Below, piece by piece: positions 54,198 to 63,400 of a stretch of 64,000 nt of DNA. Positions within the stretch are counted from its first letter, which is position 1. Each line of letters begins with the position of its first letter. A model generated the notes under the pieces. That model did no database searches and was not told the DNA's origin. It worked only from the letters and a program-made list of their open reading frames with translations. Source of the DNA: JAPLNB01 sp964451955 (lineage in GTDB: Bacteria > Planctomycetota > Phycisphaerae > Tepidisphaerales > Tepidisphaeraceae); contig CAYVKG010000001.1 of NCBI GenBank assembly GCA_964451955.1, forward strand, positions 1 to 64,000. The letters are read 5' to 3'. The translations under genes were made by a program, and so were the position numbers.

Positions 54198-55634
54198 CTA
54201 CAGATATCCGAGCAGGAACGCTCCGCAGACCAGCAGAGCCAGAAGCAGCGCCGTGTAGAGCCGCGTCATGCTGCGGTCAAAGCGGGCCGTCCGGTCAGGA
54301 TCTTCCGCAAGCTCATCGATGGACTGAAATCGGCTCATGATGCTGGGGTGAAACCAGTCTTTGGCCCTGAGAGATATATTGTTCACCACGGCGACGCGGT
54401 GAAGCGCGGAATTGAAAATGGCGGCTCCACGCCTGCCAACGTGATGCCGCCAGCCCAGAATGCGCGCAGGCGCCGAACCCCAGTCGCATTCCATCATGCG
54501 AGCCGCAAAGACGTCGGCCTGCCGCTCAAAACGACGGCTGAGCATGCCGAACAGAACGACCATGCCCAGGAAGAGGACCCCGCTGCTGATAATGTCGCGG
54601 ACGTCGCGAAAACGTTCGCTGATGAACCGCCTTGGCAGGCGGTCGGTGATCCATTCGTCCAGAACTCGGCCAGGGCCAAACGACGCCAGCAGGACGATCA
54701 CGAAGAACACCACGAACCACGTCATATGGTGGTGGACGATGTGCCCCAACTCGTGAGCAAAAACCGCCTCGATTTCCCGGTCGGTCAACGTTTCGAGCAG
54801 GCGGTCTGAAAGCAGGACGTAACGCCATCCGGGCAGGATGCCAATGACAGCGGCGTTGGCTGCGGTGAAATCCGTTTCCCAGAGGAGGATGTCCCGGTAG
54901 CGCAATCCCGTGCGACGGCAGATGGCCTCGAGCCGCCGGCGCAGCGGAGAATCTTCGAGCGGGCGGGTGTCGAAGACGCGCCTCAGTATCTCGGGGGATG
55001 CCAGATATACGCCCAGTGCCGCTGGCAGCATGGCCAGTTCGTACTCAGCCGGGGAGATGTATTGCCCAACGACAACGACGACCATGTCGCGGAGAAGAAC
55101 GATGAGCAAGACCGCCAGAACGGTCGGAAGGAGTTGCTGCCGCAAAGAAACACGAAACGAACGCGCAAAGTCATTGGGCATGTGAAGCGGAAGATCGTTG
55201 GCCAGCTCTCCCAGCATGTTCTGTTCCCGCAGAGCGCGGTCGGCGGGGAACTCGGCCCACCAAAGGGCCATCCAGGTTGCGAACGCGGGGAGGGTGCCAA
55301 GGATGAGGCTGCTCAACTGATACTTGACGCCGGTGAGCGCAAGCACCACCTGACCCCACGCCGGGCCGCCAAAAAGGCCGAACAACAGCCACGCCGGAAC
55401 GAGCCATCTAGCAAGTCGCGAGACGCGGGTGAAACGGTGGAGGCTTCGAGTGAGGTTGGTGCTGAGCACCTGGCGGGCCAGTATTCGGGACCAGATGGCA
55501 ACCGCGAGCACGAGAATGGCGTAGCCGGCAAAGAAGACCGTCAGTCCGGGCCACCAGACAACCTGAGGCTGGCGCGTCGGCTGTGAGCCGACCAGCCAGA
55601 ATCCCATGATGAGCAGAAGCATCAAACGAGACAC
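54198..55634 (-). CDS. M48-family membrane zinc metalloprotease
   Basis: This 478-residue protein has several hydrophobic segments in the first half and one at the very C-terminus. The zinc site is HELGH (294-298) with Glu370 in SRRFERQAD as the third ligand, as in the HtpX/Ste24 (M48) family. It is likely an inner-membrane quality-control protease. GTG at 55634 is favoured because GGTGG lies 6 bases upstream; ATG 55622 is an alternative. It is transcribed toward yebC and divergent from the PilZ gene. Confidence 0.88.
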   Translation of the reverse strand: MSRLMLLLIMGFWLVGSQPTRQPQVVWWPGLTVFFAGYAILVLAVAIWSRILARQVLSTNLTRSLHRFTRVSRLARWLVPAWLLFGLFGGPAWGQVVLALTGVKYQLSSLILGTLPAFATWMALWWAEFPADRALREQNMLGELANDLPLHMPNDFARSFRVSLRQQLLPTVLAVLLIVLLRDMVVVVVGQYISPAEYELAMLPAALGVYLASPEILRRVFDTRPLEDSPLRRRLEAICRRTGLRYRDILLWETDFTAANAAVIGILPGWRYVLLSDRLLETLTDREIEAVFAHELGHIVHHHMTWFVVFFVIVLLASFGPGRVLDEWITDRLPRRFISERFRDVRDIISSGVLFLGMVVLFGMLSRRFERQADVFAARMMECDWGSAPARILGWRHHVGRRGAAIFNSALHRVAVVNNISLRAKDWFHPSIMSRFQSIDELAEDPDRTARFDRSMTRLYTALLLALLVCGAFLLGYL

Positions 55635-55738
55635 GATAATCCACCGTCTACAAACAAGGCCCGTCGTCTACCCTAGCCTGCCGATCGCGGCAAGTACAGG
55701 CAGGCCATAATAGTGGGGGGGGTGTCCCGATAACGTGA

Positions 55739-55747
55739 TGCTATACT
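55739..55747 (+). promoter_or_regulatory. Extended -10 promoter for the PilZ gene
   Basis: TGCTATACT at 55739-55747 is a TGn-extended -10 element. No good -35 is visible, which extended -10 promoters do not need. The start would be near 55754, about 85 bases before the ATG. Confidence 0.5.
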
Positions 55748-55786
55748 CCGCCCGTTAAAATTACCTAAATTAACAAAAGTGGGCGG
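55748..55786 (+). repeat. Nested inverted repeat after the PilZ promoter
   Basis: CCGCCC (55748-55753) and GGGCGG (55781-55786) flank a second dyad GTTAA (55754-55758) / TTAAC (55770-55774) in an AT-rich stretch, right after the -10 element. The outer arm lies at or before the predicted start, so this is more likely a protein-binding site than an RNA structure. Confidence 0.45.
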
Positions 55787-55838
55787 TTTCTGGTGCCGAT
55801 CATTGGGTTGTCATCTTCACTAGATTAACGGAGCGTCT

Positions 55839-56294
55839 ATGACTACATTGTGCGAGCGGAACGGAAAGGCCAAAGCCACAAGGCCTTCCGTGTTGCGCGT
55901 CGAGCGGCGATCAAGCCGGCGGCACGATCTGGAACTGCAATCCCTTCGTGTCAAACGGTGTGCCGGAAGGAAGACCGATGGTGCGGTCCTCGGACAGTTG
56001 GTGGATTTGTCCTCCGGAGGAATGCGAGTCCGTACCACTGAGGCGAACGTTAAGCCAGACCAGCAGATTCGCGTGCGGTTGGAACTGCCTGCGTATGCCG
56101 GCATTTCACCGTTCGTGGACACCTCAGGGCATGGCCTGAGGGGCAAGAGCGACTGGGTCGGATGGATGGCCGTCACACGAGTCGAGAATAGAGGAAGCGG
56201 TCAATACGACGTGGCCGGTCGACTGGTTGACATGGAGCAGATCGACCGAGGGATGCTGGGGCTCTATCTATCGATGCAACCTCTGGCTGCGTAA
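55839..56294 (+). CDS. PilZ-domain protein
   Basis: This 151-residue protein has the PilZ signature: an Arg-rich RRSSRRHDLE near residue 23 and LVDLSSGGMRV near residue 54, the RxxxR and DxSxxG motifs that bind cyclic di-GMP. It is probably a one-domain receptor controlling motility, attachment or exopolysaccharide. ACGGAG lies 5 bases upstream of the ATG. It has its own promoter and a strong terminator, so it is monocistronic. The target is unknown. Confidence 0.82.
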   Translation: MTTLCERNGKAKATRPSVLRVERRSSRRHDLELQSLRVKRCAGRKTDGAVLGQLVDLSSGGMRVRTTEANVKPDQQIRVRLELPAYAGISPFVDTSGHGLRGKSDWVGWMAVTRVENRGSGQYDVAGRLVDMEQIDRGMLGLYLSMQPLAA

Positions 56295-56318
56295 AGAGAC
56301 CGCTAAAGTGAAGATCAT

Positions 56319-56355
56319 GGAAACGGCGAGCAGGGGCGGCTCGCCGTTTCCTTTT
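56319..56355 (+). terminator. Intrinsic terminator after the PilZ gene
   Basis: GGAAACGGCGAG (56319-56330) and CTCGCCGTTTCC (56340-56351) form a perfect 12-bp stem with a 9-base loop, followed by TTTT. Confidence 0.9.
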
Positions 56356-56486
56356 GGGGTCGCTTACCTGAATCCTCCGTCACTCTCTTGCCTGGGAATG
56401 CGCCCGGGGAGCCTCAACGGCCCCATCTGGCCAAGCGAGAACTGGCTGGTGAGCCATAAGACCGGCGATCCGTTTCAGAAACTGGG

Positions 56487-56539
56487 TTGACGAGAGACGC
56501 GGAGCGGTGTATATAGTTAATGAAGTTAATTAAGTATAC
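56487..56539 (+). promoter_or_regulatory. Promoter and probable autoregulatory operator of the ROK gene
   Basis: TTGACG (56487-56492) and TATATA (56510-56515) are 17 bases apart. The -10 lies inside a nested AT-rich palindrome: GTATA (56509-56513)/TATAC (56535-56539) and TTAAT (56517-56521)/ATTAA (56529-56533). Within it sits a near-direct repeat AGTTAATGA/AGTTAATTA (56515-56532). A repressor bound here would block polymerase. The leader to ATG 56543 is about 20 bases and has no Shine-Dalgarno sequence. Confidence 0.65.
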
Positions 56540-56542
56540 CCC

Positions 56543-57812
56543 ATGGCGACCCCTGCCCATCTTCGTCGGCTTAACCAGCGAAAAATCGTGCGGGCGCTGC
56601 TGGCGTGCGGAGCGGCGTCCCGCGCCGATCTGGCCAAGGCCACGGGAATCAGCCAGGTGACCGCGGGCAAGATTGTCGAGGAGTTGATCGAAGAGGGAGT
56701 CGTGGAAGCCGCCGATGGGACCCAGATCAGGCGTGGCATCGGCGAGGTGCATCGTGTAACGGACACTACCACAAGGCTTGGCAGGCCTGGACAACTCGTT
56801 CGGCTGGATGCGAGGAAACCCAGATTCCTGACCGTGCAACTGGGTGTCGTGCACACGCGGATCGGTTATCTGCCGGTGGGGATCGGCGAGGGTGATCCGT
56901 GGGCGGTCCAGNNNNNNNNNNACGGCGGCTTCCGCACAGGCGTGGGCCGATGCGGTCGCTGTCGCGGTCAGGAAAACGGCCGACGCCAGGCACGCCGGTC
57001 TGAGTCCGGACCTCGAGGCGGTTGTGGTCAGTGTGCCCGGCGTCGTCGATGAGGCGAACGGGCAGGTTCTTCTATGCCCGAATCTGCGATGGCCGGAAAC
57101 CGCCAAACTCAAAGAACTGTTGGGGGCACTCTGGGGATTACCCGTCGTGCTGGTCCAGGAAATCCGGGCGCTTGCGCTAGGGCATCTGGCTATGCAGCCC
57201 GAGGACAAAGACTTCCTGCTCGTCGATTTCGGCGATGGCGTCGGCGGGGCGGCAGTGGTGGGCGGCAAATTGTATCAGAGTTCGATCCCCTTGAGTGGCG
57301 AACTGGGTCATACCCCGGTGCTGGGCAATCAACGCACCTGCGGGTGCGGGGCCGTAGGGTGTGTCGAGACACTCGTCTCGAGAAGGGGGCTGCTGCAGAG
57401 TTTTGTCGCATGCGATAGAGGGACCAAGCGGCAAATCAGTGCACCAATCGGCAAACGGGAGGACGCCAAGTGGGACATCATGCGATCGCATATCCATACC
57501 CACGGCGTTGAGCGGTGGTTGGCCGACGGACTTGATGCGGCGGCGGTGACTATCGCCGGCGCGATCAACGTATTGGGCGTCAGGCGAGTTGTCGTCACCG
57601 GGAGTCTGACAGAGTTGCCCGCCTGCGTTGTCGACTATCTGGCCAAAGGCGTCACGAGGGGGGCCATGTGGGGAAGGTTCGGCAAGGTGGAATGCATCGC
57701 CGCGCCGAGGCGCCGAACGGCCGGATTGGTCTGGGCCGGCATCGACCGAGTGCTCGTGCCCGAGGAAACGGGGGCAGTCATGCTTCACTTGAACAATTCC
57801 GTAGTGTCCTGA
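56543..57812 (+). CDS. ROK-family transcriptional regulator (interrupted by sequence gap)
   Basis: The N-terminal part (56543-56911) has a winged-helix domain: NQRKIVRALLACG, SRADLAKATGISQVTAGKIV, then GRPGQLVRLD. The C-terminal part (56922-57812) is a ROK sugar-kinase-like domain with VVSVPGVVDEANG and the GELGHTPV zinc region CGCGAVGCVET. Ten Ns separate the halves, and the frame differs by one across them, so the run is a placeholder of wrong length; I join them as one gene. The kinase catalytic Asp (NDANA-type motif) is replaced in QEIRALALGHL, as expected for a NagC/Mlc-like repressor. The effector is probably a sugar. Its stop is 11 bases before the galU-like ATG, so it is co-transcribed with sugar-nucleotide genes. 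Confidence 0.83.
56912..56921. other. Scaffold gap of 10 Ns
   Basis: Ten undetermined bases fall inside the ROK gene. If the gene is intact the true missing length should be a multiple of three, so ten is only a placeholder. Flanking family positions suggest few residues are lost. Confidence 0.98.
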
Positions 57813-57823
57813 GGAGAATCGCA

Positions 57824-58780
57824 ATGGCAAAGGTACGCAAAGCGGTAATAACGGCGGCTGGCAGGGGGACTCGGCAGTATCCGGCCTCGACGGCGGTGCA
57901 GAAAGAGATGTTTCCCCTGGTGGATCGCGACGGATTGACCAAGCCCGTAATTCAGATCATCGGTGAGGAGGCGGTCGAATCCGGAATCGAGGAAATCTGC
58001 ATTGTCACCCAGCCGGGGGAGGAAAGGTTGTATCGGGAGTATTTTCGGCGGTTGGATGACGATATGGTCAAGACCTTCCGCGGGAAGGACTGGGCAATTC
58101 TGGAGTCTGAGAAGCTGGCGGCGTTTGGGGAGCGGCTGCACTTTGCGGAGCAGGATTCGCCGGAGGGTTTCGGGCACGCAGTTTATCAGGCGAAAAGCTT
58201 CGTGGGAGACGAGCCGTTTCTGTTGCTGCTGGGGGATCACATCTATATCTCCGACATCAAGGAACGATGCGCCAGACAGTTAATTCGGGTGTACGAGCAG
58301 TACATGCTCGAGGTCGTCACGGGTGTGCAGCCCACGCTGGAGCGGCTGCTCCATCTGTTCGGCGTGCTGCGCGGCGCCCCCGTGGAGCCTGCGAAAGGCA
58401 TTTACCGGGCGGAGTTGATCATCGAGAAGCCGAAAATCGAAGAGGCCCGAGAAAAACTGGTGACGCCCGGATTGCCGGCGGGTAACTACCTGGCGCATTT
58501 CGGCATGCACGTGTTTTCCCCGCGAATCTTTGACTCGCTGGAGTACCTGATCAAGAACGACCTCCGGGAGAAGGGCGAGATTCAGTTGACGGCCGCGCAG
58601 GAGCATCTCCGCCAGAACTGCGATAAGTACTGGTGCGTGGTCAGCCAGGGTCAGCGGTACGACACGGGGATTCCGTACGGCTTGATGGAAACGCAACTGG
58701 CGTTGGCGTTGAATGGCGTTCATCGCACGGAGATCTGTGAGGCCATTGCGCGGATTCTGGCGATGCAAGTGAAGGCGTGA
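57824..58780 (+). CDS. galU: GalU-like UTP-glucose-1-phosphate uridylyltransferase
   Basis: This 318-residue enzyme probably makes UDP-glucose from UTP and glucose-1-phosphate. The nucleotide-binding signature AAGRGTRQYP (11-20), the following KEMFPLVD (28-34 region), EDSPEGFGHAV-type segment and LLLLGDHIY match GalU. The ATG at 57824 was chosen because GAGGAG lies 8 bases upstream and the protein begins at the first strand; the longer frame overlaps the ROK gene. The stop of ROK is 11 bases before it and the mutase gene is 67 bases after. Together they fit conversion of glucose-6-phosphate to UDP-glucose. Confidence 0.88.
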   Translation: MAKVRKAVITAAGRGTRQYPASTAVQKEMFPLVDRDGLTKPVIQIIGEEAVESGIEEICIVTQPGEERLYREYFRRLDDDMVKTFRGKDWAILESEKLAAFGERLHFAEQDSPEGFGHAVYQAKSFVGDEPFLLLLGDHIYISDIKERCARQLIRVYEQYMLEVVTGVQPTLERLLHLFGVLRGAPVEPAKGIYRAELIIEKPKIEEAREKLVTPGLPAGNYLAHFGMHVFSPRIFDSLEYLIKNDLREKGEIQLTAAQEHLRQNCDKYWCVVSQGQRYDTGIPYGLMETQLALALNGVHRTEICEAIARILAMQVKA

Positions 58781-58847
58781 AGGCGATCCGTGTGCGACGC
58801 AGGACGCCCAGGGCTTTCTTGTTGTGTTGGGAACTGAGGTTGATGTC

Positions 58848-60347
58848 ATGAGCAGAGATCCGATCAAGGTGTATGATGCCCGGTGGGAAGTGGCCGAGTT
58901 CGGGGATGCGGAGGTTCGCCGGCTTTTCGAGGCGACGTATGCATACGGGAGGCTGCTAGGGGTGGACACGGTCGTCCTGACTCGCGATGCGCGCCTGGGG
59001 GCGGGACGCGTCATGGAACTGGGCATCGACGTGGGGATGCGCATGGGAATGAGGGTCTTCGTTAATCCGGCCATGGTCAGCACCCCGCAGGGGTATTTCT
59101 CGACACTCTGGATCACGCGGCAATTCCCGAAGACCATGGGCCTGGGAATAACCGCCTCCCACAATCCCAAGCAGTATGTGGGCATCAAGTTCACGATCCC
59201 CGTGGTGCAGGCGATCGGGCAGGATTGCGGCCCCATGAACGGGCTGACCAAGATCCGCGAGATCTACCACAGCAGTGAAAAATTCGGGCCGACCGCGGGG
59301 GGCAGTCTCAGCTTGATCGACCTTGGACGGGAATATGTCGAACACTCGATGAAGTCGGCAGGGGTGAAGGCGGGTGACCTGCACGGGCTGCGAGTTGTCC
59401 TCGACTGTTTTCACGGGTCGGCGGGGGCGGAGATCATGACGGCGCTCACCAAGGCGGGCGTGGGCGTCCTGCCCATAAGGTTGATTCCGGACGGCAACTT
59501 CCCCACCGGCAGTCCCAATCCGACCAGCCAAGGGAAGATGGAAGCCGCCGTGCGGCTGGCCGGGGAAACGGACAGCGATGCGGTGTTCGGGGTGGATGGC
59601 GACGGCGATCGGATCGTGTTCGGTGACCGGCGAGGTATCCTGACGGCGGGATTTGCCTTTGTGCCGATCCTCCAAGGTTCTGGATTCGGGGTCCCGGGTT
59701 CACGGTCAACCGAGCCGGTGCTCTATGATCCCAAGGTCAGCCCGATGGCGCTAGCGGAATGGGGAAAAATGGGCGCAAGGCCGGTCCTGTTCAGAAACGG
59801 ACATTCCCAGATCAAGGATTACATGACCAAGATCGGAGCAGTGGCGGCCGCTGAAGAGTCGGGGCACTATTACCACCGGATCAACTTGGGGGACCTGACT
59901 ATCAGCGGCGAAAACTCGACCCTGACGATTCTGATGTTCCTGACGGCTATGAAACAGGAGCCACGCCTGATGGATCGTTTGTGGGAGATGCAGAATCAAG
60001 TCTTCACGACGGGCGAATTCAATTACGAGTTTGCCTCAGACGCGATCCGGGATCAGGCGCTCAATGCGGTTGTGGCAAAGCTGGTTGGCGACGGGGCGGG
60101 CATGGTGACTACCACGCCGGACGGGATTGACCTGCAGGGGACCTGCCTGAGCAAGGGCGTGACCCTCGAGCCCGGAAGAGTCTCGCTGGCCGAAGGGTGG
60201 TACAGCGGTTATCTGCGCATCGCAACGAACGAGAAAGGCGTCGTGCGGTCATATTTCTCGGCAGGCGACGTTTCGAGCGGCAAACGGGTCGAGACCCTGG
60301 CCCGGAACATCCTCGAAAAGGAGTTCGCCGGCAGGGTGATTGACTGA
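58848..60347 (+). CDS. Phosphoglucomutase/phosphomannomutase
   Basis: This 499-residue alpha-D-phosphohexomutase interconverts sugar 1- and 6-phosphates. The phosphoserine loop is TASHNP with Ser104, the magnesium loop is DGDGDR (250-255), and the sugar-binding EESGHYYH is present. It cannot be told from sequence whether glucose or mannose is preferred, but the GalU-like neighbour suggests glucose. The ATG at 58848 has GAGG 8 bases upstream. It probably ends the ROK-galU operon; no terminator is visible in the 98 bp before the next gene. Confidence 0.92.
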   Translation: MSRDPIKVYDARWEVAEFGDAEVRRLFEATYAYGRLLGVDTVVLTRDARLGAGRVMELGIDVGMRMGMRVFVNPAMVSTPQGYFSTLWITRQFPKTMGLGITASHNPKQYVGIKFTIPVVQAIGQDCGPMNGLTKIREIYHSSEKFGPTAGGSLSLIDLGREYVEHSMKSAGVKAGDLHGLRVVLDCFHGSAGAEIMTALTKAGVGVLPIRLIPDGNFPTGSPNPTSQGKMEAAVRLAGETDSDAVFGVDGDGDRIVFGDRRGILTAGFAFVPILQGSGFGVPGSRSTEPVLYDPKVSPMALAEWGKMGARPVLFRNGHSQIKDYMTKIGAVAAAEESGHYYHRINLGDLTISGENSTLTILMFLTAMKQEPRLMDRLWEMQNQVFTTGEFNYEFASDAIRDQALNAVVAKLVGDGAGMVTTTPDGIDLQGTCLSKGVTLEPGRVSLAEGWYSGYLRIATNEKGVVRSYFSAGDVSSGKRVETLARNILEKEFAGRVID

Positions 60348-60445
60348 TTCCCGTTGTCGCGACAGGGGCCAAGCGCTGGTTTGTTCCTGAAGTCACGGTA
60401 AACTGACGGGGCTTGAACCAGTGTTCTTTGTTTTGATGAGGTCAT

Positions 60446-63400
60446 ATGAGAACATCCGCAATCCTGTTGGGTCTGGGTATCTGCGCTGTGGCGGCTGGTT
60501 GCGCCAACGAACAGAGCGCAAGAGAAGCAGTGGCGAGAGCCGATGCGAATATCGCGCCGGCCACTGTGCGGCCCCCGGCGGTGCCCCTGATCGCGCATAC
60601 GCCCTATTTCAGCGTCTGGTCGTGCGCCGACAGGCTCACGGATGACGTGACGCGGCATTGGACTCGCCGGGAACAGTCCCTCGTTGGACTGGTTCGAGTG
60701 GACGAAAAGACCTATCGCGTGATGGGAAAGGACCCGGCCGAAACGCCCGCCATGGAGCAGGTGGGGGTGCAGGTATTGCCAACGCGGACAATCTACAAGT
60801 TCAAATCGGATGCGCTGATACTCAAACTCACGTTCATGACCCCGGCGCTGCCGGATGATCTGGATGTGCTGGCGCGCCCGGTGACCTACGTGATCTGGGA
60901 CGCGCAGTCGGTTGATGGCAAGAAACACGATGTGCAGGTGTACTTGAGCGCGGCGGGAACGCTGGCGGTCAATGACGCGACGCAGAAGGTGTCCTGGGCA
61001 AGCGAGAAACTCGGTTCGATCAAAGCAGTAAGACTCGGGTCCGTCGATCAACCGATTCTGCAGAAGAAGGGTGACGATCTGCGGATTGACTGGGGGTATC
61101 TGTATCTGGCGGGAATGGGCGACAACGTGAAACTCGCCGCGGGGAGTGCCGCCGCCTGTCAGAAGGCCTTCGCCGACAGGGGGGAGGCGCCTGCGGAAGA
61201 TGCGCGAATGCCGCGCGCGGCGAATGACGACTCGCCGGTGCTGGCGGCGGCCGTGGCCATGGGACAGGTCGGCGCGGCGACCGTCTCGCGCCATGTCATG
61301 CTGGCCTACGACGAAATCTACTCCATCAACTACTTCGGCGAGCACCTGCGGCCCTACTGGCGCAAGGCCGGGCTTGATGCGGCGGGCTTGCTCGCGGCGG
61401 CGGCCAGGGATTATCCCAGCCTGATGGTGCGATGCGCGGAATTCGACCGCGATCTCATGGCCGACCTCGTCAAGGCCGGCGGGCAGAAATACGCGGAAAT
61501 CTGCGCCCTGGCCTATCGGCAGTGCCTGGCGGCGAACGTGGTGGCCGCCGACGCCAACGGGCAGCCGCTCATGTTCTCCAAGGAAAATTTCAGCAACGGG
61601 TGCATCGCGACCGTCGACGTGTTCTATCCGATGATGCCGCAATTGCTCCTGACCAGCCCCATCTTGGCCAAAGCGTCGGTTGTTCCTGTTCTGGAGTACG
61701 CCAAGAGCGAACGATGGCGCTGGCCGTTCGCGCCGCACGACCTGGGAACCTATCCCCACGCGACGGGGCAGGTCTATGGTGGCGGTGAGCGAACCGAAGA
61801 GAACCAGATGCCCGTCGAAGAAAGCGGAAACATGATCCTGCTGGTGGCCGCCATTGCGAAGATCGACGGAAACATGGAATTCGCGAATCGCTATTGGGGC
61901 CTCATGACCAAGTGGGTTGAGTATCTGGAGGAAAAGGGATTTGATCCGGAAAATCAGCTTTGCACCGATGACTTTGCGGGTCACTTGGCGCACAACGCCA
62001 ATTTGTCGATCAAGGCCATCCAGGCCATAGCCTCCTACGGGATGATGTGCCAGATGCGGGGGGACAAAGCGAATGCCGAGAAGTACCTTGGGATGGCCAA
62101 GGAGATGGCGGAAAAGTGGATGAAGGCGGCGGACGACGGAGACCACTATCGGTTGGCGTTCGACAAGCCGGGGACCTGGAGCCAGAAGTACAACCTCGTT
62201 TGGGATACGGTGCTGGGATTGAACGTGTTTCCCAAGGAAGTGGCGCAGAAGGAGATGGCGTATTACCGGAAAGTGATGAAGCCCTACGGATTGCCACTGG
62301 ATAATCGGCAACCGTACACGAAGACCGACTGGGAAGTCTGGACCGCGACGCTTGCCGATAACGATCAAGATTTCCAGATGATCATCGGGGGAATTTACGA
62401 GTTCCTGAACAAGTCGCCCAGCCGCGTGCCGTTCACCGACTGGTATTTCACACACGACGCCAAGCAGGTCGGGTTCCAGGCGAGGCCGGTTATCGGCGGC
62501 GTGTTCATGAAGATGCTTGCGGACGAGCCAATCTGGAAAAAGTGGGCGAAGCGGGATACCACGAAAACGGGAATGTGGTCAGAGATTCCCGAGCCGCCCG
62601 AGATCAACGAAATCGTGCCCAGTTCGAGGCGAAGAGCCCAGACCTGGCAGTATACCACCGCAAATCCTGGCGAGGGATGGTTCAAGGCCGATTTCGACGA
62701 CAAGGGCTGGCAGCAGGGACGCGGCGGTTTTGGAACGCGCGAAACCCCAGGGGCGGCGGTGAGAACAGTCTGGAACTCGCCGGACATCTGGATCAGACGA
62801 GAGTTCAATCTGTCCAGCACCTCATTCAAGGATCTCAAGCTGTATGTGCATCACGATGAAGACGCGGAGATCTATGTCAACGGCGTGCTCGCGGCAAAAT
62901 GCGCGGGTTATGTGTCGGAGTATGGCCCGGTGGCCATGTCCGCCGAGGCTCGGGCGGCGTTGCGCGCCGGGACCAATGTGATGGCGGTCCACTGTCATCA
63001 GACCGGTGGCGGGCAATACATAGACGTGGGGTTCGTGGAAACCGTTCCGGCAACGAGGCAGCCCATGAGCATCAACATCGACGCGAGCAAAACCCGCCAA
63101 CCGATTTCAAAGTACGTTTACGGACAGTTCATCGAGCACCTGGGGCGGTGCATCTACGGGGGCATCTGGGCGGAAATGATCGAGGACCGTAAGTTCTTCT
63201 ACCCGGTCGGCGCCAATGAGTCGCCGTGGCGAGCGATGGGGGGGGCGGAAGTGACGATGGTCAAGGAGAACCCATTTGTCGGAGCACACACCCCGAAGAT
63301 CGTCCTCGACGGTAAGGCCGGCGGAATCGTGCAGGAGGGTTTGGGAATTGTCGCGGGGAAGGAATACACGGGTCGAATCTGGCTGGCAGGCAGCGGCCAG

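Noticed and set aside
55754..55838. Cyclic di-GMP riboswitch upstream of the PilZ gene
   Set aside because: The leader is about 85 bases and I cannot find the conserved GEMM core or tetraloop pattern; only a simple dyad is seen.
60209..62455. 748-codon open frame antisense to the mutase and fusion genes
   Set aside because: It is a mirror of GC-rich codon use: Arg/His/Pro-rich, no domain, and it overlaps two strong genes.
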